This document shows, piece after piece, positions 21,830 through 30,664 of a stretch of 39,021 bases of DNA. Position 1 is the stretch's first letter. Every line of letters starts with the position of its first letter. A model generated the notes under the pieces. The model ran no database searches, was not told where the DNA came from, and worked only from the letters and a program-made list of their open reading frames with translations. The DNA lies in IMG/VR virus record IMGVR_UViG_3300003314_000003, positions 1-39,021 of that record. One strand, 5' to 3'. This stretch comes from a virus. The position numbers and the translations under genes are program-made.

Positions 21830-22072
21830 TTGAGAGAAGAGCTTAAAGAGGAATTGCAGGAAGTGAAAGAAGATTTAAAGTTATTCAAAGAAGCGCGGAG
21901 AGCCATTGCAACCGGTCAGTCATACAGGATTGGTAACCGGCAGTTAGATAGAGCAAGCCTCCCGGATATCGAGAAGATTATTCATGAGTTAAGACAAGAA
22001 AAGTCAATTTTAGAGCGAAAATTAAAAGGTCGTGGAAGGAAAGCGTATCGCGCAGTTCCTCGTGATCGGTAG
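21830..22072 (+). CDS. Head-tail joining protein, gpW-like
   Basis: An 80-aa protein from a TTG with GGAG upstream. Two charged helices flank a short beta region (IATGQSYRIGNRQLDRASLP), the pattern of lambda gpW. That protein binds the portal after packaging and starts the tail-attachment surface. Order terL-gpW-portal is the same as in lambda. The basic C-terminus is longer than usual. Confidence 0.75.
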   Translation: MREELKEELQEVKEDLKLFKEARRAIATGQSYRIGNRQLDRASLPDIEKIIHELRQEKSILERKLKGRGRKAYRAVPRDR

Positions 22073-22084
22073 GAGGTGAGTCGA

Positions 22085-23653
22085 TTGAATTTCATTGATC
22101 GCGCTATAACAGCTATCTCTCCTGAGATAGGATTAAAACGTTACCATGCAAAGCAAAAGTTAAAGGTACTAAACCAAGGGTACGGCGACCACGGAGCCAA
22201 CACTCAAAAGACAAGCATGAGAGGTTGGCTTTCTTCTGTGGGATCTGTCCTTGAAGATGTTGAGCAAAACGTTTCAAAGCTCAGAGAACGATCAAGAGAT
22301 TTATATATGGGGTCTCCATTAGCAACAGGCGCACTAAAAACTATTCGTACTAACGTTGTAGGCAGTGGTTTAAGGCTCAATTCACAAATCGATTATGAGT
22401 ATTTAGGAATGAACCTTGAAGAAGCCGAAGCTTGGCAGAAAAAAGCAGAGAGAGAGTTTGAACTATGGGCTGAGAGTGTTCATTGTGATGCTCAGCGTAT
22501 GAATAACTTTTATGAGTTACAGCAATTAGCTTTTTTATCTGAGTTAATGTCAGGTGATTCGTTTGCATTACTGCCTTATATTGAGCGACCTAATATGCCT
22601 TACGACCTGCGCGTTCAATTGCTGGAGGCGGATCGGGTCTGTACGCCAGATAACAAAATATCTTTAGATAACAAGATTGTTAACGGTGTAGAGATTAACT
22701 CTCGAGGAGAAGTTATTGCCTATCATATTGCCCAACAACATCCTTACTCTATATCGCATTCTAAGAATCAGTGGAAACGAGTTAGAAAGTATGGAAAGAA
22801 AACGGGTCGGCCAAACATTATTCACTTGATGAAAACTGAGCGTCCGGAGCAAAGACGAGGTGTCCCTACATTGGCACCAGTCATTGAATCACTCAAACAA
22901 TTAAGCAGGTATTCAGAAGCTGAGTTGATGGCTTCCGTAGTTAGCGGTATGTACACCGCATTCGTGAAGAGTAAAAATCCAGACGAAGGCGGAAATCCAT
23001 TAGGAGAAATGTATGAGGAAGATGAACAAATAGATGATGGAGATGAATATTCCTATGAGTTAGGCTACGGAGCTGTTGTACGACTAGATGAAGGGGAAGA
23101 AGTACAAGAGTCTAATCCCGGCCGCCCAAACACCGCGTTCGATGGATTTGTTACATCTGTATGTAGGCAGGTGGGAGCAGCTATTGAGGTTCCGTATGAA
23201 TTGCTACTTAAACATTTCACATCTTCCTATTCGGCAAGTCGCGCAGCCCTTCTTGAAGCATGGAAAATGTTCAAAATGAGACGCTCCTGGCTTACCTCTA
23301 GCTTTTGCCAACCCATTTATGAAGAATGGTTAGCTGAAGCGGTAGCCAAAGGACGGATTGATGCACCTGGTTTCTTTTCTGATCCAATGGCTAGGAAAGC
23401 ATATGCCGGCGCTGAATGGAATGGCCCATCACAAGGTCAATTGGATCCATTAAAAGAAGTGAAAGCAGCTAAACAACGAGTAGAAGAAGGGTTCAGCACT
23501 CGAACGAAAGAGACTGTTGAACTTGGAAATGGGGATTTCATGAAAAACCATTCTCGCCGTGTCGTTGAAGAGCGGATGAGACGAGAAGGAGATGTTATGG
23601 ATCCTAATAACAGTGCTGGTGAAATTGATGAAAGCCAACGAGAGGGGGTGTAA
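22085..23653 (+). CDS. Portal protein, lambda gpB family
   Basis: A 522-aa dodecameric portal through which DNA is packaged. The TTG at 22085 lies eight bases after AGGAGG; the GTG at 22076 overlaps that site. Family features include a basic N-terminus, RDLYMGSPLATGALKTIRTN (about residues 75-94) and SGDSFALLPY. RPEQRRGVPTLAPVIESLKQ and the C-terminal FTSSYSASRAALLEAWKMF segment follow, all typical of GpB-type portals. Length matches lambda gpB (533). It is followed directly by the protease gene. Confidence 0.93.
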   Translation: MNFIDRAITAISPEIGLKRYHAKQKLKVLNQGYGDHGANTQKTSMRGWLSSVGSVLEDVEQNVSKLRERSRDLYMGSPLATGALKTIRTNVVGSGLRLNSQIDYEYLGMNLEEAEAWQKKAEREFELWAESVHCDAQRMNNFYELQQLAFLSELMSGDSFALLPYIERPNMPYDLRVQLLEADRVCTPDNKISLDNKIVNGVEINSRGEVIAYHIAQQHPYSISHSKNQWKRVRKYGKKTGRPNIIHLMKTERPEQRRGVPTLAPVIESLKQLSRYSEAELMASVVSGMYTAFVKSKNPDEGGNPLGEMYEEDEQIDDGDEYSYELGYGAVVRLDEGEEVQESNPGRPNTAFDGFVTSVCRQVGAAIEVPYELLLKHFTSSYSASRAALLEAWKMFKMRRSWLTSSFCQPIYEEWLAEAVAKGRIDAPGFFSDPMARKAYAGAEWNGPSQGQLDPLKEVKAAKQRVEEGFSTRTKETVELGNGDFMKNHSRRVVEERMRREGDVMDPNNSAGEIDESQREGV

Positions 23654-23656
23654 TGA

Positions 23657-24724
23657 ATGAAAATTAATATTAAAGGTCCCATTATCCCTAGTAATCATCA
23701 GTGGATTTATGATCTGTTTGGCATTGAAGCCACAAGTCCTAAGAAAGTATCAGAGCAGTTAGAAAATGCCGGGGAGGAGGACTTGGATGTATATGTGAAT
23801 AGTGGTGGCGGTTCAGTTTTTGATGCATCTGAAATTTACACAGATCTTCGAAACCATCCGGGTGCGGTCAATATGAATATTGTAGGACTTGCAGCAAGTG
23901 CTGCCTCCGTTATTTCAATGGCAGGTTACATTAAAATGTCTCCTACTGCCCAAATGATGATTCACAATGCTTCTACCATAAGTGTTGGAGATCATAGGGA
24001 CATGGATCATACTTCTTCATTTTTGAAGAATGTCAATCAAACCATTGCTAACGCTTATAGCTTAAAAAGCGGAAAGACTTATGATGAATTATTGAATATG
24101 ATGGATGATGAAACATGGATGACTGCCCAACAAGCAAAAGAACATGGCCTGATTGATGAAATCATGTTTGATGAAGGAATTAGTGCTGTAGCAAGCTCTA
24201 ATGTTCTTCAAAATGAGGTTTTACCAAAGAAGGTCATTAATAAAATCCTTAATGAATATGGGCAGAATCCTAAAGGTGTGTTGGGCATTGAAGCCCCAGT
24301 TAACAACCAAACATCACCAAATAGCAAAGAGGAGGAAGAAATCATGAATTTAGAAGAGCTCAAAAACAAGCACCCAGATCTTTATAACCAGGTTAGAAAA
24401 GAAGGCCATGATGAAGGTGTGAAAACAGAAAACGCACGTATTAAAGCTATCGAGGATCTAGAAATTCCGGGTAGCGAAAACTTAGCTACAAAAGCAAAAT
24501 TTGAGACAAATGAAACCGCAGAGCAGTTGGCAGTGAATATCTTAAAGGCTCAAAAGCAAGATGGTAAGCAGTATCTTAAGAATGCTGAGAAAGATGCTGA
24601 TGAGCTTAATGAAATCAATGGCGATCAAGCACCAGAGAACAACAACTCTGAAGAAAAAGAAATCGAAGACACAGCTAGCAATATGGCTAGCTTTATTAAT
24701 AACCAACGAGGAGGTAGTAAGTAA
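23657..24724 (+). CDS. Prohead protease, ClpP-type, fused to a scaffold domain
   Basis: A 355-aa head maturation protease. The N-terminal 200 residues form a ClpP fold: NSGGGSVFDASEIY (48-61), GLAASAAS with candidate nucleophile Ser81, and MMIHNAS with His103. The C-terminal part (about 230-355) is helical, charged and scaffold-like (LKNKHPDLYNQVRKEGHDEG). It resembles lambda gpC, whose C-terminal part is also made separately as scaffold Nu3. An internal ribosome site at 24330-24336 supports the same here. The protease trims scaffold and itself during procapsid maturation. Confidence 0.9.
   Translation: MKINIKGPIIPSNHQWIYDLFGIEATSPKKVSEQLENAGEEDLDVYVNSGGGSVFDASEIYTDLRNHPGAVNMNIVGLAASAASVISMAGYIKMSPTAQMMIHNASTISVGDHRDMDHTSSFLKNVNQTIANAYSLKSGKTYDELLNMMDDETWMTAQQAKEHGLIDEIMFDEGISAVASSNVLQNEVLPKKVINKILNEYGQNPKGVLGIEAPVNNQTSPNSKEEEEIMNLEELKNKHPDLYNQVRKEGHDEGVKTENARIKAIEDLEIPGSENLATKAKFETNETAEQLAVNILKAQKQDGKQYLKNAEKDADELNEINGDQAPENNNSEEKEIEDTASNMASFINNQRGGSK
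24344..24724 (+). CDS. Nested in-frame scaffold protein (Nu3-like)
   Basis: Inside the protease gene and in the same frame, an ATG at 24344 follows AGAGGAGGAAG by a normal spacing, giving 126 aa starting MNLEELKNKHPDLYNQVRKE. In lambda, Nu3 is translated from an internal start of gene C and scaffolds the procapsid. The strong internal ribosome site at the boundary between the protease and helical domains suggests the same arrangement. The protein is acidic, helical and disordered at its end. Confidence 0.7.
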   Translation: MNLEELKNKHPDLYNQVRKEGHDEGVKTENARIKAIEDLEIPGSENLATKAKFETNETAEQLAVNILKAQKQDGKQYLKNAEKDADELNEINGDQAPENNNSEEKEIEDTASNMASFINNQRGGSK

Positions 24725-25086
24725 TGACTGTATTAGATAATTACGAATATGACAACCTGTTCGCAGGTGGTGTTCAACCTGTAGTCACTGATGCAATCAC
24801 TCTTGTTTCTGGTCAATCTTATGTACGCGGAACAGTGCTTGGGGTAGTGACCTCTAGTGGTGAGGCAAAACCTGTTGACTCAGCTGTAACTGACGGAGCA
24901 GAAATTCCTTACGCAATTCTGCAGGAAGACGTAGATGCAACGGAGGGAGCTCAACCAGGGGCTGTTTATTTAACTGGAGAATTCAATGAGAATGCATTAA
25001 CTTTCGGCGGAACTGACACTGCTGATACTCATCGAAAAAAGTTACGCGAAATCGGACTATTCTTAAAAACTAATGTGAAAGCATAG
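24724..25086 (+). CDS. Head decoration protein, gpD-like
   Basis: A 120-aa capsid-stabilising protein overlapping the protease stop (TAATG). The segment ITLVSGQSYVRGTVLGVVTS and the beta-rich remainder with AVYLTGEFNENALTFGG fit the lambda gpD/HDPD family. That family trimerises at threefold positions of the expanded head. Order protease-decoration-capsid equals lambda C-D-E. Confidence 0.85.
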   Translation: MTVLDNYEYDNLFAGGVQPVVTDAITLVSGQSYVRGTVLGVVTSSGEAKPVDSAVTDGAEIPYAILQEDVDATEGAQPGAVYLTGEFNENALTFGGTDTADTHRKKLREIGLFLKTNVKA

Positions 25087-25098
25087 GGGGAATCACTA

Positions 25099-26133
25099 AT
25101 GTCAATCAATATTTACGAAACACGCACGATGTTAGCTGCAATTGATCAAATGAAGCCAGTACGTACATTCTTAAAAGACACGTTCTTTCCGAATCCAAAA
25201 ACGTTTACGACAGAACATGTTGATGTTGAATACAAGAAAGGTCGCCGAAAATTGGCTCCATTTGTATCTCCTCGTGTTGCGGGTAAAGTGATGGATCGAC
25301 AAGGTTTTACAACAAAAACGTTCAAGCCAGGAGCGATTAAGCCAAAGCGTTCAATTACTGGGGATGATATTAACAAGCGTTCTTTTGGAGAAAATATTTA
25401 TTCTCGAAGATCCCCTGATGAACGTGCAGCTGAAATGCTAGCGAATGACCTTGCGGAAATGGATGACGAGATCACCCGTACCGAGGAATGGATGGTAGCT
25501 CAGATTCTCTTTAATGGGAAAGTGGACATTGTTGGTGAAGGTGTTGATTATACAATTGACTTCGATTTCACAAATAAGGAGACGCTATCTGGAACGGATT
25601 TATGGTCAGATCCAGACAGTGATCCTATCGCATACCTGAAATCTAAACGACAAGAAGTTATAAAGAAGTCTGGAGTTAATCCTAGAGAAGTAATTATGGC
25701 TTCAGATGTAGTGGATGCTTTCGTAAACCATTCAAAAGTTAAAGAGAAGCTAGATAATCGCCGGATTGTATTAGGGCAAATTAACCCACAACAACTCCCA
25801 AATGGGGTTACGTACATTGGGTCACTAACTGAACTAGGCTTAGACTTATTTAGTTATGATGAATGGTATTTTGATGAAGAAAGCGAAAAGGAAATGCCTA
25901 TTGTTCCTGAAGGGAAGCTAATGATCGGGTCATCAAACGCACGTTCTTCCATGTTATATGGAGCGGTTACGTTAACAAACCAGAACACAAACAAATTCAT
26001 GACATATGAAGGACGCCGTGTCCCTGATTCTTGGATCCAAAAGGACCCAGCTGCACGATTCCTTCAAATGCATAGCTTGCCACTACCTGTACCTCATGAG
26101 GTGGATAGTTGGTTTGTAGCTGAGGTATTATAG
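25099..26133 (+). CDS. Major capsid protein, phage E family
   Basis: A 344-aa major head protein, near lambda gpE's 341. Features include ETRTMLAAIDQMKPVRTFLK at the N-terminus, TEHVDVEYKKGRRKLAPFVS, and IKPKRSITGDDINKRSFGEN. The C-terminal GRRVPDSWIQKDPAARFLQM also fits. GGGGGAATC precedes the ATG. It adopts the HK97 fold by family membership and makes the shell together with the decoration protein just upstream. Confidence 0.94.
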   Translation: MSINIYETRTMLAAIDQMKPVRTFLKDTFFPNPKTFTTEHVDVEYKKGRRKLAPFVSPRVAGKVMDRQGFTTKTFKPGAIKPKRSITGDDINKRSFGENIYSRRSPDERAAEMLANDLAEMDDEITRTEEWMVAQILFNGKVDIVGEGVDYTIDFDFTNKETLSGTDLWSDPDSDPIAYLKSKRQEVIKKSGVNPREVIMASDVVDAFVNHSKVKEKLDNRRIVLGQINPQQLPNGVTYIGSLTELGLDLFSYDEWYFDEESEKEMPIVPEGKLMIGSSNARSSMLYGAVTLTNQNTNKFMTYEGRRVPDSWIQKDPAARFLQMHSLPLPVPHEVDSWFVAEVL

Positions 26134-26144
26134 GAGGGATAATT

Positions 26145-26567
26145 ATGATTAAACTAAACGAACGCGTGACTCATAATGGGAAAACTTATAATCCTAATGA
26201 AGTTATTGAAAAAGATGATATATCCCAGGAAGAATCCCAGCGACTCGTTGATTTAGATGTCGCTTTTTTTGTGGGTGATATCAAAGAAGATGAGGGACTA
26301 CTCGATAACCAAAAGGATAATGATGAAGAAATAAGCGAGGAAAGAGAAACACAAGATGATTCGGCAGATTTTGAGGAAGAAGAGATCAGTGAAGAAGAAT
26401 ACCAAAAGTTGTACAAGCAATTAGATGACGCTTTTAACGCTGAACCATTACAAAAAATCGCAAAAGATCATGGTGTCGAATGGGAAGGGAATCGAAAAGA
26501 GAATGTTATCGAAGCAATTATTCTTGAAGACAAAGTAGAAGATATTCTATCTGAAGAGGATGAGTAA
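26145..26567 (+). CDS. Acidic head protein with C-terminal HeH/LEM-like domain
   Basis: A 140-aa, very acidic protein directly after the capsid gene. The N-terminal 45 residues look beta-rich (NERVTHNGKTYNPNEVIEKD), then a Glu/Asp-rich linker. A C-terminal helical motif (PLQKIAKDHGVEWEGNRKEN) resembles HeH/SAP-like domains in phage head-completion proteins. It is probably a head-tail interface or packaging accessory protein. The linker is low complexity. Confidence 0.6.
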   Translation: MIKLNERVTHNGKTYNPNEVIEKDDISQEESQRLVDLDVAFFVGDIKEDEGLLDNQKDNDEEISEERETQDDSADFEEEEISEEEYQKLYKQLDDAFNAEPLQKIAKDHGVEWEGNRKENVIEAIILEDKVEDILSEEDE

Positions 26568-26569
26568 CC

Positions 26570-26887
26570 ATGCGCAAATTGCATGATTACTTTTCCACTG
26601 ATCTCTCCTCGTTTTTTAATCTGGACGAATTTGCAGAAACAGTGGAAATAGATGAAGTTCCCATAAAAGTCATTATAGATAACGAATCCTTGAAAGACTT
26701 TAATTTAAACAACAACGCTGAGGGGCTCATGGAAAATGAGATCCTTTTTCATATTGTTAAAAGTGAATTACCTTACACTCCACTGGTGGGAAATGAAATG
26801 GAGTTCAATAATGCATTCTATTATGTGAATGATGTTAAGGAAAGCCAAGGTATGTACACGATTATTTTAGGAGTCGTAAGGTCATGA
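26570..26887 (+). CDS. Candidate head-tail connector protein
   Basis: A 105-aa protein whose stop overlaps the next ATG. The pattern DLSSFFNLDEFAETVEIDEV followed by VIIDNESL resembles the small FII-like head-tail attachment proteins of lambda-like and related phages. Its position between capsid and tail genes supports this. The assignment is from position and pattern, without a diagnostic motif. Confidence 0.6.
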   Translation: MRKLHDYFSTDLSSFFNLDEFAETVEIDEVPIKVIIDNESLKDFNLNNNAEGLMENEILFHIVKSELPYTPLVGNEMEFNNAFYYVNDVKESQGMYTIILGVVRS

Positions 26888-27447
26888 GAATGGACATCAA
26901 TGTTGATGAAAGAATGTTTATTGAGGTTCAAAGGAAGCTTGGTCGCTTTCATCACAAAGCTCCTAATGCCTTATCCAATGCTTTAAACAGGGCAGCATCA
27001 AACATTAATAAAAACGTTAAGAAGGAAGTTCGAAAGGAATACCATATTAAGGCGAAAGATGTAGGGTCCACTTTAAAAGTGAGCAAAGCTAACAGGAGTA
27101 ACTTAGGTGCAGAAGTTAGGTCTAAGGGGGAGTTAATCCCTCTAGACCGTTTTAAAGTTTCACCTAAGACAGTAAACCCAAAACGAAAAAGCCCTATAAA
27201 AATTGCAGTTAAACGAGATGGTCTTAAAAAGGTTATGGAAGCATTCGTTGCAGACATTAACGGCAAAAAGGTGTTTGAGCGAACTGGTGACTCCAGGCTC
27301 CCTATAAGGAGATTATTCGGACCTTCTGTACCTCAAATGATTGGAAATGAAGCGGTTCATGAGGAGATACACGAAAAAGGTTTAGAAACCTACCATGAAC
27401 GTATTAATCACGAGATTAACCGAATCCTCGAAAGAGGGAGGAGTTAG
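26884..27447 (+). CDS. Minor tail protein Z-like
   Basis: A 187-aa basic protein starting in an ATGA overlap. ALSNALNRAASNINKNVKKE, the central KVSPKTVNPKRKSPIKIAVK and the ending RLFGPSVPQMIGNEAVHEEI fit the prophage minor tail protein Z (GpZ) family. That family acts in tail completion at the head-proximal end. It is followed by the presumed tail terminator. Confidence 0.72.
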   Translation: MRMDINVDERMFIEVQRKLGRFHHKAPNALSNALNRAASNINKNVKKEVRKEYHIKAKDVGSTLKVSKANRSNLGAEVRSKGELIPLDRFKVSPKTVNPKRKSPIKIAVKRDGLKKVMEAFVADINGKKVFERTGDSRLPIRRLFGPSVPQMIGNEAVHEEIHEKGLETYHERINHEINRILERGRS

Positions 27448-27449
27448 AC

Positions 27450-27923
27450 ATGATGATCCCTCTCGAATTACAAGATGAATTAGTCAAACGTCTCGAAGAG
27501 GAATTTAATAATGAAACTTTATTAAATAGAAAAAAAGAAGAAACACCTTTGAAAATTTTCTCTCAACATTTACCGAGCAAAAGTAAAAACAATCATGTTG
27601 ATCCTTATCCATGTGTTGTCGTTCGTATCCCGGACGGAAGTCAAAATGATGAAAATCAGCCAGCTATGACAACTATGCAGTTCGTTGTAGGAGTAGTCGA
27701 TCGTTCAAATGATAACCAGGGATATAGAGATGCTTTAAGGCTAACCAATCGGGTGATTGAAAGTTTAAAAAGAAAACCCATGATAAGCGGGAAATATGAA
27801 TTATCCCTGCCAATTAATTGGTCTTATGTTGATGATGATGCAGAACCTTATTTTTTCGCAGGTTTGGAGACTACATGGAGAACCCCGAAATATTTACGAG
27901 AAGATGTGGAGGAAATGATATGA
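27450..27923 (+). CDS. Candidate tail terminator protein
   Basis: A 157-aa protein with GGGAGGAG before its ATG. It contains DPYPCVVVRIPDGSQNDENQ, FVVGVVDRSNDNQGYRDALR and a C-terminal YFFAGLETTWRTP, a two-layer alpha/beta pattern seen in tail terminators, which end tube polymerisation. The order (Z-like, this gene, sheath) fits. I cannot name the family with certainty. Confidence 0.55.
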   Translation: MMIPLELQDELVKRLEEEFNNETLLNRKKEETPLKIFSQHLPSKSKNNHVDPYPCVVVRIPDGSQNDENQPAMTTMQFVVGVVDRSNDNQGYRDALRLTNRVIESLKRKPMISGKYELSLPINWSYVDDDAEPYFFAGLETTWRTPKYLREDVEEMI

Positions 27924-28198
27924 GTGGACAAAGTCGCAAAAGTAAGTCAAAACAAATTGAAAAAGAAACATTAGTTTACTGTGGCCCGACTTTAAAAGGT
28001 TTACCGGCTTTCTCGATTTATAAAAGTCAGCCTCCAGCACACGTTCAAGAGCACATGAAAAAAAGTCCTGCTGTTCGTGAATTAATGGTCAACAGCGAGG
28101 AGTTCAAACAAGTGAAACAAAACTTAACCGTGCCTGGAACCAAAGAATACCAGTTTTATAGAAGCGCATTAAAATATGCTGAAGGAGGGACGGAATAA
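27920..28198 (+). CDS. Unknown small protein before the sheath gene
   Basis: A 92-aa product from the ATG at 27920, in an ATGA overlap and eight bases after GGAGG. The N-terminus is Lys/Ser-rich, then VYCGPTLKGLPAFSIYKSQP and a helical C-terminal part. Similar small proteins precede sheath genes in Firmicute contractile-tail prophages; the function is unknown. Its stop overlaps the sheath ATG. Confidence 0.65.
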   Translation: MSGQSRKSKSKQIEKETLVYCGPTLKGLPAFSIYKSQPPAHVQEHMKKSPAVRELMVNSEEFKQVKQNLTVPGTKEYQFYRSALKYAEGGTE

Positions 28199-29652
28199 TG
28201 CCATATAATCACGGCGTTTATATTGACGAGAATCCAACGACATTTGAACAACCTCTAAATAATCCGTCTAATGTTCAAGTAGTATTCGGAACTGCACCTA
28301 TTAATCTAATTAATGATCCATCTAGTGCGGTCAATAAGCCAATTCTGGTTCATGATTTCTCTGAAGCTAAGCAAAAGCTTGGATATTCAGAAGCTTGGAC
28401 AAATTACACACTATGCGAAAGCATGTATGCAGCATTACGAGTCGTTAAAGTTGCACCTGTGGTATTGGTGAATGTGTTGGATCCTTCTACACATACAACA
28501 TCAGTTACAGATTCGTCTATCACTATTGAAAACAAAGAAGCGAAAATTGATCAAGAAGGCATCTTACTTGATACGGTAATTGTTAAAGATAGTGAAGGTA
28601 CAACGACTTATGAAAAAGATAGTGATTATCTGATTGGTTTTGATGCAGAAGGAAAAGCTTTAATCTCCATTTTATCCGGAGGACAAGCCGAATCAGATAC
28701 TTCACTACTGGTTAGTTATGATCAACTAGATCCAGCTGCAGTGGATGCTACAGATATTATTGGAGGCTATGATGATACCACTAATACTTACAGTGGACTA
28801 GAGCTCATTTCTCAGATATACCCTAAACTTGGTGTAGTCCCTTCAATATTGCTTTCACCAGGATATTCTCAAGATGAACAAGTAGGGTCCCTTCTTGCAT
28901 CCAAATCACAAAAGATAAATGGTAGCTTTAACGCTACGAATGTATTGGACTTAGAAGGTACAACAAAAGAAGCGGCCATTCAAGATAAGACAAATAAAAT
29001 ATACGATGATAAAGCATCTGTACTTTGCTGGCCTAAAATCCGAATTGGCGAACGTGAATTTTGGTTCAGTTCTTTAGTTGGTGCATCAATTTCAAGAGTT
29101 GCTGCTGAAAATGATGGTGTCCCTTATAAATCTCCATCCAACAAGCCTTTATCCATTAGTAATACTGTTAACAACAGTGGACAAGAAGTATACCTGGACC
29201 AGTTACAAGCTAATGAACTAAACGCTAAAGGGATCGTTACAGCAATTAATATGAGTGGATGGAGAATTTGGGGGAATAACACTGCTGCGTATGACGATGA
29301 AAGCGCAGGAACTCTAGATCCTAAAGACCGGTTTATTTCTGTTCGCAGAATGTTTGACTGGTGGGGCAATTCATTCATTATTAATTATTTCAATCGAGTA
29401 GATGAACCTACAAATTATCGCTTGATTGAAAGCGTTGTTGATAATGAAAACATTCGAGCTAACGGATTGCAAGCTAGGGGACAAATTGCAGGAGCGCAGA
29501 TCGAATTTCGAAAAGATGACAACCCAGAAGATCAGATTTTAGACGGTAAGATTCAATTTATTCAAAAGGTCGCATTCTTCACACCAGCTCGAGAGATTCA
29601 AAATGTTTTAGAATTTGATCCAACCCTATTATTTGGAGGTGAAGAAGCATGA
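28198..29652 (+). CDS. Contractile tail sheath protein
   Basis: A 484-aa sheath subunit, the protein whose contraction drives the tube into the cell. Diagnostic parts are the N-terminal HGVYIDENPTTFEQPLNN, a central inserted beta domain (about residues 95-185), and the conserved C-terminal region with LNAKGIVTAINMSGWRIWGN, FISVRRMFDWWGNSFI and NGLQARGQIAGAQIEF. Length is usual for P2 FI/Mu L relatives. It makes this phage a myovirus despite its lambda-like head. It is coupled to the tube gene by ATGA. Confidence 0.95.
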   Translation: MPYNHGVYIDENPTTFEQPLNNPSNVQVVFGTAPINLINDPSSAVNKPILVHDFSEAKQKLGYSEAWTNYTLCESMYAALRVVKVAPVVLVNVLDPSTHTTSVTDSSITIENKEAKIDQEGILLDTVIVKDSEGTTTYEKDSDYLIGFDAEGKALISILSGGQAESDTSLLVSYDQLDPAAVDATDIIGGYDDTTNTYSGLELISQIYPKLGVVPSILLSPGYSQDEQVGSLLASKSQKINGSFNATNVLDLEGTTKEAAIQDKTNKIYDDKASVLCWPKIRIGEREFWFSSLVGASISRVAAENDGVPYKSPSNKPLSISNTVNNSGQEVYLDQLQANELNAKGIVTAINMSGWRIWGNNTAAYDDESAGTLDPKDRFISVRRMFDWWGNSFIINYFNRVDEPTNYRLIESVVDNENIRANGLQARGQIAGAQIEFRKDDNPEDQILDGKIQFIQKVAFFTPAREIQNVLEFDPTLLFGGEEA

Positions 29653-30164
29653 ATCCAATCCCTGAGAAGGTAATTAACTATAACGTTTACGATGACACAG
29701 ATAAATTGTTAGGTGTTTCAGCTGAAGTTACACTACCAAACTTTGAAGCTATGTCTGAGACTGTATCAGGCGCAGGGATAGCTGGAGAATATGAATCTGC
29801 CACACCAGGTCATTTCTCATCCCAAACGATTGAGCTTCCTTTTCGAACATTAATGGATCAATCCTTTTCTCTCATGAAAAATCGTGGACGTTCTATAGTT
29901 TTGCGTGCTGCACAGCAAAGCTATGATGTAGCTGCAGGTGAGACAAAGAAACGACCATTAAAAATCACGTTAAGAGGACAACCTAAAGGACTTAATCTTG
30001 GGACAATGTCTGTCGGAGGCATGACGGAAACAACAAACACCATGGAAGTGCTTTATATTAAGATTGAAGAGAACAACCGCACTGTTCTAGAGTTCGACAA
30101 ACTCAACTTCATTTTCAAAATAAACGGAGAAGATCTACTCGGCGATATCCGAGATATGATTTAA
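29649..30164 (+). CDS. Tail tube protein, P2 FII-like
   Basis: A 171-aa tube subunit. It begins IPEKVINYNVYDDTDKLLGV and contains VSGAGIAGEYESATPGHFSS plus MGGMTETTNTMEVLYIKIE-type beta strands, as in the P2 FII tail-tube family. It overlaps the sheath stop, the usual sheath-tube order. It builds the inner tube that the sheath surrounds. Confidence 0.9.
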   Translation: MNPIPEKVINYNVYDDTDKLLGVSAEVTLPNFEAMSETVSGAGIAGEYESATPGHFSSQTIELPFRTLMDQSFSLMKNRGRSIVLRAAQQSYDVAAGETKKRPLKITLRGQPKGLNLGTMSVGGMTETTNTMEVLYIKIEENNRTVLEFDKLNFIFKINGEDLLGDIRDMI

Positions 30165-30176
30165 GGAGGTAAACAT

Positions 30177-30476
30177 ATGTCAGTAAATCAAAGTGAATAC
30201 TATGTTGAATTCCGTAAGCCCTATCAATTTGAACAAGAAACATATGAAGGCGTTGACTTAGCAGGAATTGAAAATCTATCTGCAAAAGATTTAATCGAGG
30301 CAGATAAACAATTCACTAAAAATGGAAATATGGCTGTAATGAATGAAATGACAACAGGATATTGCTGTATCATTGCTTCAAAAGCAACCGGTAAGCCAAT
30401 CGAGTTTTTTGAAAACCTTAGTGCAGCAGACGGATTGAAAGTAAAAAACATGGTGATGGGTTTTTTAAACGCATAG
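30177..30476 (+). CDS. Tail assembly chaperone E-like (upstream part of a -1 frameshift pair)
   Basis: A 99-aa protein with AAGGAGGT before its ATG, placed between tube and tape measure. YYVEFRKPYQFEQETYEGVD and LSAKDLIEADKQFTKNG fit P2 gpE/Mu-type tail assembly chaperones. It ends six bases beyond the final slip codon: GGT TTT TTA AAC GCA TAG. A -1 slip on TTTTTTA (30461-30467) yields a 162-residue fusion with the next frame. The two forms normally coat the tape measure during assembly. Confidence 0.85.
   Translation: MSVNQSEYYVEFRKPYQFEQETYEGVDLAGIENLSAKDLIEADKQFTKNGNMAVMNEMTTGYCCIIASKATGKPIEFFENLSAADGLKVKNMVMGFLNA
30461..30467 (+). promoter_or_regulatory. Programmed -1 frameshift slippery site TTTTTTA
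   Basis: The heptamer T TTT TTA is in the zero frame of the E-like gene (codons TTT and TTA), exactly the X XXY YYZ form. The -1 frame then reads AAA CGC ATA GGT and continues open to 30664. A perfect 9-bp stem, GACGGACGC with GCGTCCGTC at about 30518-30551, lies some 50 bases downstream and might help. Confidence 0.8.
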
Positions 30477-30664
30477 GTCTCGTGAAATACGAAGGCCTGA
30501 AAATCATAAAGACAATGGACGGACGCAAGCTTAGAAAAGCATGCGTCCGTCTTTCTTTATCCACTTATACAAGCATTGAATACTTTATGAAGCTAGATAT
30601 TTTCGATTTGTCAGAGGCTGCAGAAGAAGTTAAAGGGGGGATGAAATCAAATGGCCAAAAGTAA
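30467..30664 (+). CDS. E' extension of the tail assembly chaperone (-1 frame)
   Basis: This frame is entered by the -1 slip and adds 65 residues to the first 97 of the E-like protein. A GTG at 30482 could start it alone but has no ribosome site. The added part is helical and basic at its start (MDGRKLRKACVRLSLSTYTS). The frame overlaps the tape measure start, the classic location for the gpE' or gpT half of a tail chaperone. Confidence 0.78.
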   Translation, partial: KRIGLVKYEGLKIIKTMDGRKLRKACVRLSLSTYTSIEYFMKLDIFDLSEAAEEVKGGMKSNGQK

